Positions 1-6,048 of a stretch of 8,711 nucleotides of DNA are shown piece after piece. Below the pieces are notes generated by a model. It was not told the origin of the DNA. It did no database searches and saw only the letters and a program-made list of their open reading frames with translations. Where the stretch lies: assembly GCA_902766875.1 (NCBI GenBank), contig CACXFI010000076.1, positions 1 through 8,711 of the forward strand, written 5' to 3'. Every line of letters starts with the position of its first letter. Within the stretch, counting starts at the first letter, position 1. The DNA is from an uncultured Erysipelotrichaceae bacterium. GTDB lineage: Bacteria; Bacillota_I; Bacilli_A; RF39; UBA660. The position numbers and the translations under genes are program-made.

Positions 1-502
1 ATGGAGAATATATCAATTTGATGATAATGAATATAAATTAATGTTAGATAATTATTTGATGGTTGATAGTGAAAAATATGAAAGTGAATATTCTAATAAG
101 ACTTATAAATATAATGATACTGAATGGGGTAGTTTAGCATATTATTTAAATAAGACTTATTTAGATAGTTTGAGTTATAAAGATAAAATAATAGAAAGTT
201 CATATAATAATGGATATTATATGAAAGAAGATTATAAGGATGTAGTTAAATCTAGTATTAAAACTAAAGTTAGTGTTATTAGTGTTGGTAATATTGTTTT
301 AAATAGTGAATTAGATGGTTATTATACTAATACTGGTAATGTTGAATCTGGTAAAATGATATATATTGTTAAAAATAATGGTAGAATGGTTACTAAGAGT
401 ATTGGTAGTAATTCTTACGTTGTTCCTTGTATAACTATAAATAAAAAGGATATTACTAAGGGTGATGGTAGTAAAAATAATCCTTATGAATTGGAGGGAT
501 AA
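1..502 (+). CDS. C-terminal part of a DUF6273-like protein (5' end outside window)
   Basis: The reading frame is open to the left edge (the first full codon, at base 2, encodes Trp), so this is the last 166 residues of a longer gene; the ATG at 41 has no Shine-Dalgarno site and is probably internal. Visible pattern: an opening 'WRIYQF', a 'YNDTEWGSLAYYLN' block, a 'SVISVGNIVL' strand and an ending 'KGDGSKNNPYELEG'. This order (W-R-I/V, then N-x-x-W-x-x-S-x-L-x-x-x-LN, then a 'V-x-P-x-I-x-I' strand) resembles the DUF6273-type domain of Firmicutes surface or secreted proteins, whose function is unknown. No membrane segment or catalytic motif is visible in this part. It ends 2 bases before the first glycosidase-family gene, and the Shine-Dalgarno site of that gene lies inside its last codons, so the two are probably co-transcribed and translationally coupled. 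The family assignment is from memory of the pattern and is moderate at best; the coding call is firm. Confidence 0.6.
   Translation, partial: WRIYQFDDNEYKLMLDNYLMVDSEKYESEYSNKTYKYNDTEWGSLAYYLNKTYLDSLSYKDKIIESSYNNGYYMKEDYKDVVKSSIKTKVSVISVGNIVLNSELDGYYTNTGNVESGKMIYIVKNNGRMVTKSIGSNSYVVPCITINKKDITKGDGSKNNPYELEG
493..498 (+). promoter_or_regulatory. Ribosome binding site of first NAGPA gene, inside upstream gene end
   Basis: GGAGGG lies six bases before the ATG at 505 and overlaps the final codons of the upstream gene, whose TAA is at 500-502. This fixes the start at 505 and suggests translational coupling. Confidence 0.8.
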
Positions 503-504
503 TT

Positions 505-1530
505 ATGGCTACAGTTAAACGTAAGAAAAAAATATATAAATTTACTATAGTATTAGTTATACTTGATTTATTAGCTTTAGGTGGTTTCTTTATTACTTAT
601 GGTCCTATTGATTATGTTAGAAATTTGGTTATTACTACTGCTATGCAGACTAGAAGTCATCAATGGATAGCTTATATATTTTATGGTGAGAAGACTATAA
701 ACAAGGTTATGAGTCATAATTATATTGAAAAATTTGAGGAAGACGTTAATGTTGATGATATAGTTATTGATACGAAAGAAAAGAAGAATTATGATAATGA
801 GTATGAAAAAGAATTATTGACTAGAGAACCAGGTAATGATTTGTATAAGGTCCTTGATGTCAAAGTAGGTAATGCTAAAGGTTATTTAGTAGCTATATAT
901 GATCCTACTAAAGTAAGACTTTTGAGAACTAGAAAATTTGATGCTGGAACTTATGGAGAAAGAGTTGTAGATATGTGTTCTAGATATGGTGGGGTTGTAT
1001 GTATTAATGGTGGTGGATTTGCCAACGGGCTTTCTAACGGATCAGATGTACCTATGGGTTATGTTATAGATGACGGAGAAGTTGTTTGGGATCCTGGTAC
1101 TAATAATAAAGGAAATATAATTGGTATTACTAGTGAAGGTAAGCTTAAACTTATGAATGCTACGGGTAGTGAAGCTGCTAAATCTGGTATTGAATACGGT
1201 ATTGAATTTGGACCATTTCTTATAGTAAATGGCAAGAGTGCTAATATGGAAGGCACACCATTTGGAGTTGCTAATAAATGTGTTATAGCGCAAAGAAAAG
1301 ATGGTGTTATGATGTTTTTAGTTACTGAAGGTGAGACATACATAGATGGGGCTAGTTTAAAAGATGTACTAGAAGTTTTAGAACGATATGGTGCTTATAA
1401 TGCAGCTAATTTAGATGGTGGTCAATCTACTTCATTAATAGTTGAAAACAAAATGATTAATACGCCTAATTATTTAGCTAAAAAACAAGGTGGAAGATAC
1501 GTTGTTACAGGATGGGGATTAATTCCTTAG
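505..1530 (+). CDS. Membrane-anchored phosphodiester glycosidase (NAGPA) family protein, copy A
   Basis: A 341-residue protein with a basic N-terminus, one membrane segment (about residues 12-31, then 'TYGP') and an extracytoplasmic NAGPA domain (PF09992) from about residue 115 to the end. NAGPA-type enzymes cleave N-acetylglucosamine-1-phosphodiesters; bacterial members are thought to act on surface glycans, but the substrate here is unknown. Family landmarks are 'INGGGF' (167-172), 'EFGPFLIVNG' (234-243), 'IAQRKDG' (261-267), 'NLDGGQS' (302-308) and a terminal 'GWGLIP'. The membrane-proximal stretch (about 31-75, with 'TAMQT' and 'YIFYGEKT') resembles the N-terminal region of other Firmicutes members. 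At the spot where the family usually has Pro-Arg, this copy has Asn-Lys (257-258), unlike the copy downstream. The start is fixed by GGAGGG. It is a tandem paralogue of the next gene, 12 bases away, with no terminator between them. Family call is firm; activity is not shown. Confidence 0.9.
   Translation: MATVKRKKKIYKFTIVLVILDLLALGGFFITYGPIDYVRNLVITTAMQTRSHQWIAYIFYGEKTINKVMSHNYIEKFEEDVNVDDIVIDTKEKKNYDNEYEKELLTREPGNDLYKVLDVKVGNAKGYLVAIYDPTKVRLLRTRKFDAGTYGERVVDMCSRYGGVVCINGGGFANGLSNGSDVPMGYVIDDGEVVWDPGTNNKGNIIGITSEGKLKLMNATGSEAAKSGIEYGIEFGPFLIVNGKSANMEGTPFGVANKCVIAQRKDGVMMFLVTEGETYIDGASLKDVLEVLERYGAYNAANLDGGQSTSLIVENKMINTPNYLAKKQGGRYVVTGWGLIP
1386..1428 (+). repeat. 43-base block identical to 2455-2497 (paralogue repeat, unit 1)
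   Basis: This block encodes the Y-G-A-Y-N-A-A-N-L-D-G-G-Q-S segment around the glycosidase-family Asp-Gly-Gly motif in copy A. It is identical, including all synonymous positions, to 2455-2497 in copy B, while flanking codons differ freely. Confidence 0.85.
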
Positions 1531-1542
1531 AAAGGATTTTAT

Positions 1543-2589
1543 ATGAGAAAAAAGAAGGTTAAAAAGAAACATAGTAAGGCAAGTATTATTTTTACTTGTT
1601 TACTTATATTTGGTGATTTATTTGCTATTACTGGTTTTTTCCTTACTTATGGGCCTATTGATTATTTTAGAAATTTGCTTGTTAATACAGCAATGAAAAC
1701 TATGGAACATCAATACTTAGCTTATGTTTTTTATAATGAAGATATGGTTAAGGAAATAATGAGTAAAAATTATTTTGTAGAGATAGATGATGAAGTTAAT
1801 TTAGATGATATAGTTATTGATACTAAGGAAAAAGATAGTTATGAAAATGAATATGAAGAAGAAATATTAACTAGAGATCCAGGTAATGATCTATATAAAG
1901 TTATTGATTTAAAAGTAGGTAATTCTAATGCTCATTTAGCAGCTATATATCATCCAGAAAAGCTTAAGCTTATTCATATTGAAAAGTTTGATGTAGGTGG
2001 TTGGGGTGAAAGACTTATCCCTATGTGTGAAAGATATGGAGCTGTTTTATGTGTTAATGGTGGAGGTTTCGTTGATTATGGGCTTGGTTCTGATATTCCT
2101 ATCGGATATGTTATAGATGATCATGAGATAATATTTTCTCCTGATGAAGGTAGAAATGAACAAAAAAATAATATTATCGCTTTAACTGATGAAGGAAAAT
2201 TAAAATTAATGGCTAATACTTCGGGGAAAGAGGCTCTTGCAGCAGGAGTTAAAGATGGTATGGTATTTGGTCCATTTTTGATAGTTAATGGAAAACCAAT
2301 GGAAATAGTTGGTGATCCTTGGGGTAAATCTCCTAGAGTTGCTATAGCGCAAAGAAAAGATGGTGTAATACTATTCTTACTTATAGATGGAGCTAATTAT
2401 ATTAATGGTGGTACTTTACAAGATGTTATTGATACCTTACTATTATATGGTGCTTATAATGCAGCTAATTTAGATGGTGGTCAATCTTCAAGTTTGGTTG
2501 TAAACGGAGTTTTAAGAAATACTCCACCATTGGAATCAAAACGTACCAACGGAAGATGGGTAGTTACTGCTTGGGGGTTAATGCCTTAA
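1543..2589 (+). CDS. Membrane-anchored phosphodiester glycosidase (NAGPA) family protein, copy B
   Basis: A 348-residue paralogue of the preceding protein, collinear from end to end: a Lys-rich N-terminus, a membrane segment (about 14-34) followed by the same 'TYGPIDY', an acidic linker (about 79-112), then the NAGPA domain. Landmarks are 'VNGGGF' (171-176), 'VFGPFLIVNG' (241-250), 'SPRVAIAQRKDG' (263-274), 'NLDGGQSSSL' (309-318) and a terminal 'AWGLMP'. Unlike copy A it keeps the Pro-Arg pair (264-265) usual in the family, so it looks like the more canonical enzyme. The ATG at 1543 follows AAAGGA by six bases. It is the last gene of the plus-strand unit; the strong hairpin at 2594-2623 begins five bases after its stop. 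The probable role is hydrolysis of a sugar phosphodiester on a cell-surface or external glycan; the substrate cannot be inferred from sequence. Confidence 0.9.
   Translation: MRKKKVKKKHSKASIIFTCLLIFGDLFAITGFFLTYGPIDYFRNLLVNTAMKTMEHQYLAYVFYNEDMVKEIMSKNYFVEIDDEVNLDDIVIDTKEKDSYENEYEEEILTRDPGNDLYKVIDLKVGNSNAHLAAIYHPEKLKLIHIEKFDVGGWGERLIPMCERYGAVLCVNGGGFVDYGLGSDIPIGYVIDDHEIIFSPDEGRNEQKNNIIALTDEGKLKLMANTSGKEALAAGVKDGMVFGPFLIVNGKPMEIVGDPWGKSPRVAIAQRKDGVILFLLIDGANYINGGTLQDVIDTLLLYGAYNAANLDGGQSSSLVVNGVLRNTPPLESKRTNGRWVVTAWGLMP
2455..2497 (+). repeat. 43-base block identical to 1386-1428 (paralogue repeat, unit 2)
   Basis: This is the second copy of the exact direct repeat, in copy B. A further 24-base identical pair is at 1284-1307 and 2343-2366, over the 'IAQRKDG' motif. 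Both fit a tandem duplication with either local constraint or gene conversion. Confidence 0.85.
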
Positions 2590-2593
2590 GATT

Positions 2594-2623
2594 AAAATCA
2601 CTTCAATATGAAGTGATTTTTTT
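2594..2623. terminator. Strong intrinsic terminator at a convergent gene junction, probably bidirectional
   Basis: An 11-base perfect stem (2594-2604 with 2610-2620) has a five-base AATAT loop. On the plus strand it is followed by a continuous T run (2617-2623), ending the glycosidase operon. On the minus strand the same stem is followed by TTTTAATC, a weaker U tract, so it may also end rhodanese transcription. The minus-strand stop codon (TGA, 2603-2605) lies at the stem-loop junction, so part of the hairpin is also rhodanese coding sequence. Confidence 0.85.
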
Positions 2624-2902
2624 ATTATTTATATAGTTATTGTACCCACCTTCTATGTTTATTACATTATAATTATATTTTAATAATTCATTACATGTTT
2701 CTTTACTTTTATCACCATAATCACAATATAAGTAATACGTATCTATATTATTTAGATAATGTTTATAATTTCTTTGTAATTTATAATAGGGTATATTTAT
2801 AGAATTAGGTATATTACCTATATTGTAATCGTATTCATATCTTATATCTATAATGATTGGATTAGGCAATCTTAATAAATTATATATACTGATATTATTC
2901 AA
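2603..2902 (-). CDS. Single-domain rhodanese-like sulfurtransferase
   Basis: A 99-residue cytoplasmic protein, the usual size of a single-domain rhodanese, with no signal or membrane segment. The order of motifs fits: 'IIIDIRYEYDYNIGNIPNSINIP' region (16-38), equivalent to the family's D-x-R ... G-H-I-P-x-A-x-N-I-P but with Asn30 where His is usual; an active-site loop C60-D-Y-G-D-K-S66, matching C-x-x-G-x-(R/K)-(S/T); and 'IEGGY' (83-87). Such proteins carry a persulfide on the loop cysteine and pass sulfur to acceptors; the partner here is unknown. The start is TTG at 2902, supported by AAAGGGGTGAT just upstream and the lack of any internal Met. It is very rich in Asn and Tyr (19 and 17 of 99), reflecting extreme AT bias. 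It stands alone behind the coupling-protein terminator with its own likely promoter, and converges on the glycosidase operon. It need not belong to the conjugation module. Confidence 0.85.
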   Translation of the reverse strand: MNNISIYNLLRLPNPIIIDIRYEYDYNIGNIPNSINIPYYKLQRNYKHYLNNIDTYYLYCDYGDKSKETCNELLKYNYNVINIEGGYNNYINNKKITSY

Positions 2903-2905
2903 TAT

Positions 2906-2916
2906 ATCACCCCTTT
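2906..2916 (-). promoter_or_regulatory. Ribosome binding site deciding the TTG start of the rhodanese gene
   Basis: On the minus strand AAAGGGGTGAT precedes the TTG at 2902-2900, with seven bases between the G run and the start. The protein has no Met codon after the first, so this site is the main support for a TTG start. Confidence 0.75.
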
Positions 2917-2918
2917 AT

Positions 2919-2947
2919 ATTATATTTATTAATGATTATTATAGCAA
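2919..2947 (-). promoter_or_regulatory. Likely sigma-A promoter of the rhodanese gene
   Basis: Minus strand: a -35 TTGCTA at 2947-2942, a 17-base spacer and a perfect -10 TATAAT at 2924-2919. The predicted transcript start, about 2912-2913, would leave a leader of only about 11-13 bases that just includes the GGGGTGAT part of the ribosome binding site. The short leader is odd, and such AT-rich sequence yields chance -10 boxes, so confidence is moderate. Confidence 0.5.
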
Positions 2948-2950
2948 TTT

Positions 2951-2974
2951 AAAAGAACTAGTAAACTAGTTCTT
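2951..2974 (-). terminator. Intrinsic terminator after the VirD4-type gene
   Basis: A nine-base perfect stem (2953-2961 with 2966-2974) with a TAAA loop lies three bases beyond the coupling-protein stop codon (2978-2980). Read on the minus strand it is followed by TTTTAAATT. It separates the coupling-protein gene from the rhodanese gene, whose promoter starts immediately downstream. Confidence 0.8.
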
Positions 2975-2977
2975 ATT

Positions 2978-5188
2978 TTATTCATCTGTGAAAAAGTCAT
3001 TAAAGAAATCATCATCATTTGTACCTTTGTCATAATAATTGGAACTTATAATACTATTATTGGGAATATTGGTGCTTTCTACTTCTTTTATTCTTCTATC
3101 AATAGTATTTTCAGTTATATTATTTGTTGTATTGACATTAGGAATATTGATTGTATTTAATCTTTCTTGTTGTTCTTTTTCTCTTCTTTCTTCTTCTTCA
3201 AGTTCAGCTATTTTAGCATCTATCATTTTTACAACATCATCAACATTAAAAGCTTCTTTATCATTAGATTCATTATTATTAGATTCTAACAACTCATCAA
3301 ATGGATTTTTCTTTGGTTCATTTTTAGAAATCAATTCATCAAATGGATTTGATTTTGGTAATGTTCCAAATGAAGAACCACTAAATGGAGAATCATCAAA
3401 CGGAGAAGAGCTACCAAATGGTGAAGATGAATTACCTAACATTTTATCTATTTCACTCATTTTACTATTCATTTTTTCTTGCTTTTGAGCTTTTACAAAT
3501 TCTCTTATATCAAATAATTCAACTGATTGTTTTTCTCTTTCAGTATATGTTGCTTTTGGATAGTTTCTACCCCAAGCTCCGTCTTTATTCATTTGCCAGT
3601 TAGGGGTTAATTTAGTTTTAAAAGGCATCATTCTTAATCTTAGAGCTATAGTTTCGTTCATAGACATTCTTTGTAAGTCACTTACTGTTACTAGTGGAGT
3701 AGATGCTGTTTTATCCTTTTCTTTAGATTTTACTTCTCCACACATTTTACTTAATTCTTCTAACGCTTGTAATTCACTACTTATTAGATATAAAATGTTA
3801 CAGTTACCTTTTATTGTTTCAGCGTTTTCTTTACCATATACCTGAGTTAATTGAGCAAAGTTCTGAATTATAAAGGTAAATCTTATATGTCTAGAACGAG
3901 CTGCTGTTACCATGGTTGTTACATCTTTTAATGGTGGCATATTGGCAAACTCATCTAATATAAAGTTTGTTCTATATGGTAAATGCCCACCAGATTCTTG
4001 AGCAACATCAATTAGTGTTTCATAGCATTGTTTTATAAAGATTGTAGCTAGTGGATGTAATGTTTTCTTTTCATCTTGTACTATTAGGAAAACTGCTGTT
4101 TTCTTTCTTCCAATATCATGCATATCAAAGTCGCTATGGCTTAACATTTCTGACAAATTGTCACGAGATGAGAAAAGTTTTACTTTTTGTTTAAAAGTAG
4201 ATAATACTCCACCTTTTGTTTCTTCAGGAGCATATACAGTACCTGATGCATTAATATATGCTGGTTTTGAAGGATCTTTACTATTAAAATACTCTTTTAT
4301 GTAGTTATTATTTGGTCCACCATATCTTTCTTCTCCTAAATTAGACATTAAATTTAAACTGTTAAGATTTACTTGCTCTTCAGTGGCATCTTCAAATAAT
4401 CCTAAGCTAAGTCCTGAAAAATAATCTGCTCCAGATTTTTCCCAAAACGGATCTTGACCACTATTTTTTTCATCATATAATATATTTAGGGCTAAATCAT
4501 CTAATAATTCTATTGCTTTATCAGTATTTCCATCTTGGTATAATCTATATGGTAATGTCATTGGGTTCCAAGCATTACCTTTTTGTGGGTCACGAAAATT
4601 TAGTACTATAACGTTATATCCTTTTTGTCTTAGCATTTCACCTGTTTCTTGATACAACTCACCTTTTGGATCTGTTAATATCATTGATTCTCCTGCTTTC
4701 GCTAAAACTTTTATCATTGGAAATACGACAGTTTGTGTTTTACCTGAACCGGTAGATCCGATTACGACATTATGTGCTTCTCCGTCATCTACCCATATTT
4801 CTTTTCCATTATTTATAACAATTATTCCGGCGTGTTCTATTTCTTCATCATGGGGATTAATTTTCTTTAGTGTTTTTTTCATTTCTGCAGGTTTGCACCA
4901 ACGAGAATATCCTTTATCTTTTTTTCCTATACTAAATCCAACACCAGATTCTCTACTAAAAATAGAATCTTTTACACTAAATGTCACACCTATCATAGCG
5001 ATTAAAAATAGCATTAATGTAGCGCCAATATATTCTGGTTTAAATGCTGCAAATGGAAGAAATCCATAAAATGATCCTGTTTTAGCTAAAGAACTAGCAT
5101 TTAATACTACTAATGCACATATATATAATAATGCTATTGCAAATATAATAAATATTTTTAAATCCTTTTCTTCTACACTGAATTTCAT
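2978..5188 (-). CDS. VirD4/TraG-type conjugation coupling protein (T4CP) with long disordered tail
   Basis: A 736-residue AAA-type ATPase of the inner membrane that would select the relaxase-DNA or protein substrate and feed it to the type IV secretion channel. Two membrane segments (about 11-31 and 53-70) are followed by the nucleotide-binding domain: Walker A 'GSTGSGKT' (144-151), 'TDPKGE' (172-177), Walker B 'FILDEFAN' (409-416), 'TAARSRHIRF' (428-437) and 'QNFAQL' (442-447). All are typical of Gram-positive VirD4/TcpA-TraG proteins. From about 567 the protein continues in a low-complexity tail: Ser-Pro-Phe repeats (588-608), two 'NPFDEL' copies (about 614 and 628), a short charged coiled-coil-like stretch (655-677) and an acidic, Phe-rich end. 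The start is the ATG at 5188, behind GGAGGG; the upstream in-frame TTG at 5200 overlaps that site and is rejected. The gene has its own promoter and terminator, apart from the virB4-like gene upstream. Family call is very firm. Confidence 0.96.
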   Translation of the reverse strand: MKFSVEEKDLKIFIIFAIALLYICALVVLNASSLAKTGSFYGFLPFAAFKPEYIGATLMLFLIAMIGVTFSVKDSIFSRESGVGFSIGKKDKGYSRWCKPAEMKKTLKKINPHDEEIEHAGIIVINNGKEIWVDDGEAHNVVIGSTGSGKTQTVVFPMIKVLAKAGESMILTDPKGELYQETGEMLRQKGYNVIVLNFRDPQKGNAWNPMTLPYRLYQDGNTDKAIELLDDLALNILYDEKNSGQDPFWEKSGADYFSGLSLGLFEDATEEQVNLNSLNLMSNLGEERYGGPNNNYIKEYFNSKDPSKPAYINASGTVYAPEETKGGVLSTFKQKVKLFSSRDNLSEMLSHSDFDMHDIGRKKTAVFLIVQDEKKTLHPLATIFIKQCYETLIDVAQESGGHLPYRTNFILDEFANMPPLKDVTTMVTAARSRHIRFTFIIQNFAQLTQVYGKENAETIKGNCNILYLISSELQALEELSKMCGEVKSKEKDKTASTPLVTVSDLQRMSMNETIALRLRMMPFKTKLTPNWQMNKDGAWGRNYPKATYTEREKQSVELFDIREFVKAQKQEKMNSKMSEIDKMLGNSSSPFGSSSPFDDSPFSGSSFGTLPKSNPFDELISKNEPKKNPFDELLESNNNESNDKEAFNVDDVVKMIDAKIAELEEEERREKEQQERLNTINIPNVNTTNNITENTIDRRIKEVESTNIPNNSIISSNYYDKGTNDDDFFNDFFTDE

Positions 5189-5192
5189 AATG

Positions 5193-5198
5193 CCCTCC
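5193..5198 (-). promoter_or_regulatory. Ribosome binding site fixing the coupling-protein start at 5188
   Basis: GGAGGG on the minus strand stands four bases before the ATG at 5188. A longer frame beginning at TTG 5200 would overlap this site, so the shorter start is preferred; the encoded N-terminus then begins M-K-F-S-V. Confidence 0.85.
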
Positions 5199-5201
5199 AA
5201 T

Positions 5202-5239
5202 TACTAGAATTATTATATCATACTAGATGATAACTATCA
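5202..5239 (-). repeat. Operator-like repeats around the coupling-protein promoter
   Basis: A seven-base direct repeat, TCTAGTA on the minus strand, occurs at 5221-5227 and 5202-5208, one copy on each side of the -10 box, with starts 19 bases apart. A small inverted repeat, TGATA-GT-TATCA (5239-5228), overlaps the -35 box. The placement is what a repressor site would show, but such short AT-rich repeats can arise by chance. Confidence 0.3.
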
Positions 5240-5240
5240 A
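5212..5240 (-). promoter_or_regulatory. Sigma-A promoter of the VirD4-type gene
   Basis: Minus strand: -35 TTGATA (5240-5235), a 17-base spacer and a perfect -10 TATAAT (5217-5212). The predicted start, near 5205, gives a leader of roughly 17 bases holding the ribosome binding site. It lies right after the terminator of the upstream operon, so the coupling protein is likely expressed separately from the virB4-hydrolase-lipoprotein unit. Confidence 0.75.
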
Positions 5241-5269
5241 TTATTTTTTTATTATTTTTATTTTGTTTA

Positions 5270-5313
5270 ATATATGTAAAAATAGTTTTCAATTAATTTA
5301 TTGAAAACTATTT
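5270..5313 (-). terminator. Intrinsic terminator after the lipoprotein gene
   Basis: A 14-base perfect stem (5280-5293 with 5300-5313) with a six-base loop begins four bases after the lipoprotein stop codon (5318-5320). Read on the minus strand it continues into TTTTTAC-type sequence. It should end the virB4-hydrolase-lipoprotein transcript before the coupling-protein gene. The stem is AT-rich, so termination may be partial. Confidence 0.75.
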
Positions 5314-5317
5314 AATA

Positions 5318-6034
5318 CTAATCAGGTATTTTATTTTTACTTTCACTATATTTTTTAAATTTTTTATAAGATATATAGAATAATAGTAGTAATGGTATTA
5401 TTATTAGAAAATAAGCAATTGTATAATTATCGGTAATTTTGCCTTTATCAGTAGTTTCTGATTCATCATATACCATGTTTACAGCTTTTATATTATCTTT
5501 TGTAATATGCCAAGTATAAGTTCTACCTTTTACATAATCTGCATTACTGGATATAACTTTATAATGATTTTTTATATTAACTATTATTTCTTCTAATTCT
5601 GGATTATTCTCAAAGTAATATAGTGTTTCGGTTGTTGTTATCATAGTATAGTCATCGTATCCATCTAAATCATGATCATATTTTCTAAATATAAAAGTTT
5701 CATAAGCAGTATTAGGAGCATAAGATTTTGAAAATTTATTTCTTTTAAAATTATGTGAATAAGTTAAATTACTTAATCCATCTTTTAACGTTAGATTTGA
5801 ATCATAATATTCTGTTCCTTCTATTTTTTTTGTTGGATCTATATTATTTATTTCTGAGCCTACGTAAATTGGTTCTTCAACTTTTTCAAATAATTCATTT
5901 TCGGATTGTGATGTAGCTTTAATTGTTATTTTCTCTTTATATCCTTCATCGCTTATGTCTAAATTATAATTTGCTGTGCAGGCACTACATAAAAATACTG
6001 TTATTATTATAAATAATATTCTGTTTATTTTCAT
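5318..6034 (-). CDS. Putative lipoprotein with C-terminal membrane span, conjugation-module accessory
   Basis: A 238-residue protein I do not recognise with certainty. The N-terminus is a short lipoprotein-like signal: basic start, hydrophobic 6-15, then 'LCSAC' with Cys19 as the likely lipidated residue (Cys at -3 is less usual). An external domain of beta-rich appearance follows (about 22-200), including 'YDHDLDGYDDYT' (119-130), whose D-x-D-x-D-G-x-x-D spacing resembles an EF-hand or dockerin calcium loop. Then comes a hydrophobic span (about 204-222) and a Lys-rich tail. If Cys19 is lipidated, the protein would be tethered at both ends of its external domain. The general plan recalls LppM-like lipoproteins, a weak resemblance. 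The ATG at 6034 follows AGGAGG by four bases. It starts 14 bases after the hydrolase stop and is the last gene before the terminator, so it is co-expressed with virB4 and the hydrolase and likely acts at the outer face of the membrane with them. Confidence 0.7.
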   Translation of the reverse strand: MKINRILFIIITVFLCSACTANYNLDISDEGYKEKITIKATSQSENELFEKVEEPIYVGSEINNIDPTKKIEGTEYYDSNLTLKDGLSNLTYSHNFKRNKFSKSYAPNTAYETFIFRKYDHDLDGYDDYTMITTTETLYYFENNPELEEIIVNIKNHYKVISSNADYVKGRTYTWHITKDNIKAVNMVYDESETTDKGKITDNYTIAYFLIIIPLLLLFYISYKKFKKYSESKNKIPD

Positions 6035-6038
6035 TTTG

Positions 6039-6044
6039 CCTCCT
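6039..6044 (-). promoter_or_regulatory. Ribosome binding site of the lipoprotein gene
   Basis: AGGAGG on the minus strand is four bases before the ATG at 6034, in the 14-base gap behind the hydrolase stop (6049-6051). It is a strong match and fixes the start. Confidence 0.85.
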
Positions 6045-6048
6045 ATTT

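Noticed and set aside
41..43. ATG at 41 as the true start of the first gene
   Set aside because: The frame is open to the window edge with a plausible 'WRIYQF' family motif upstream, and no Shine-Dalgarno site precedes 41.
1042..1343. Two open frames on the minus strand inside glycosidase copy A
   Set aside because: They lie antisense to a clear gene, lack motifs and good ribosome binding sites, and reflect AT-rich codon bias.
2603..2605. TGA read as Trp (Mycoplasma-type code)
   Set aside because: The rhodanese is full length at this TGA, reading on would only enter antisense of the glycosidase gene, and all clear Trp residues use TGG.
3039..3603. Plus-strand open frames opposite the coupling-protein tail
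   Set aside because: They mirror the low-complexity Ser/Asp/Glu-rich tail and give Leu/Ser-rich sequence that only mimics membrane segments.
5189..5200. Longer coupling-protein start at TTG 5200 (four extra residues)
   Set aside because: This TTG overlaps the GGAGGG ribosome binding site that serves the ATG at 5188, so the shorter start is far better supported.
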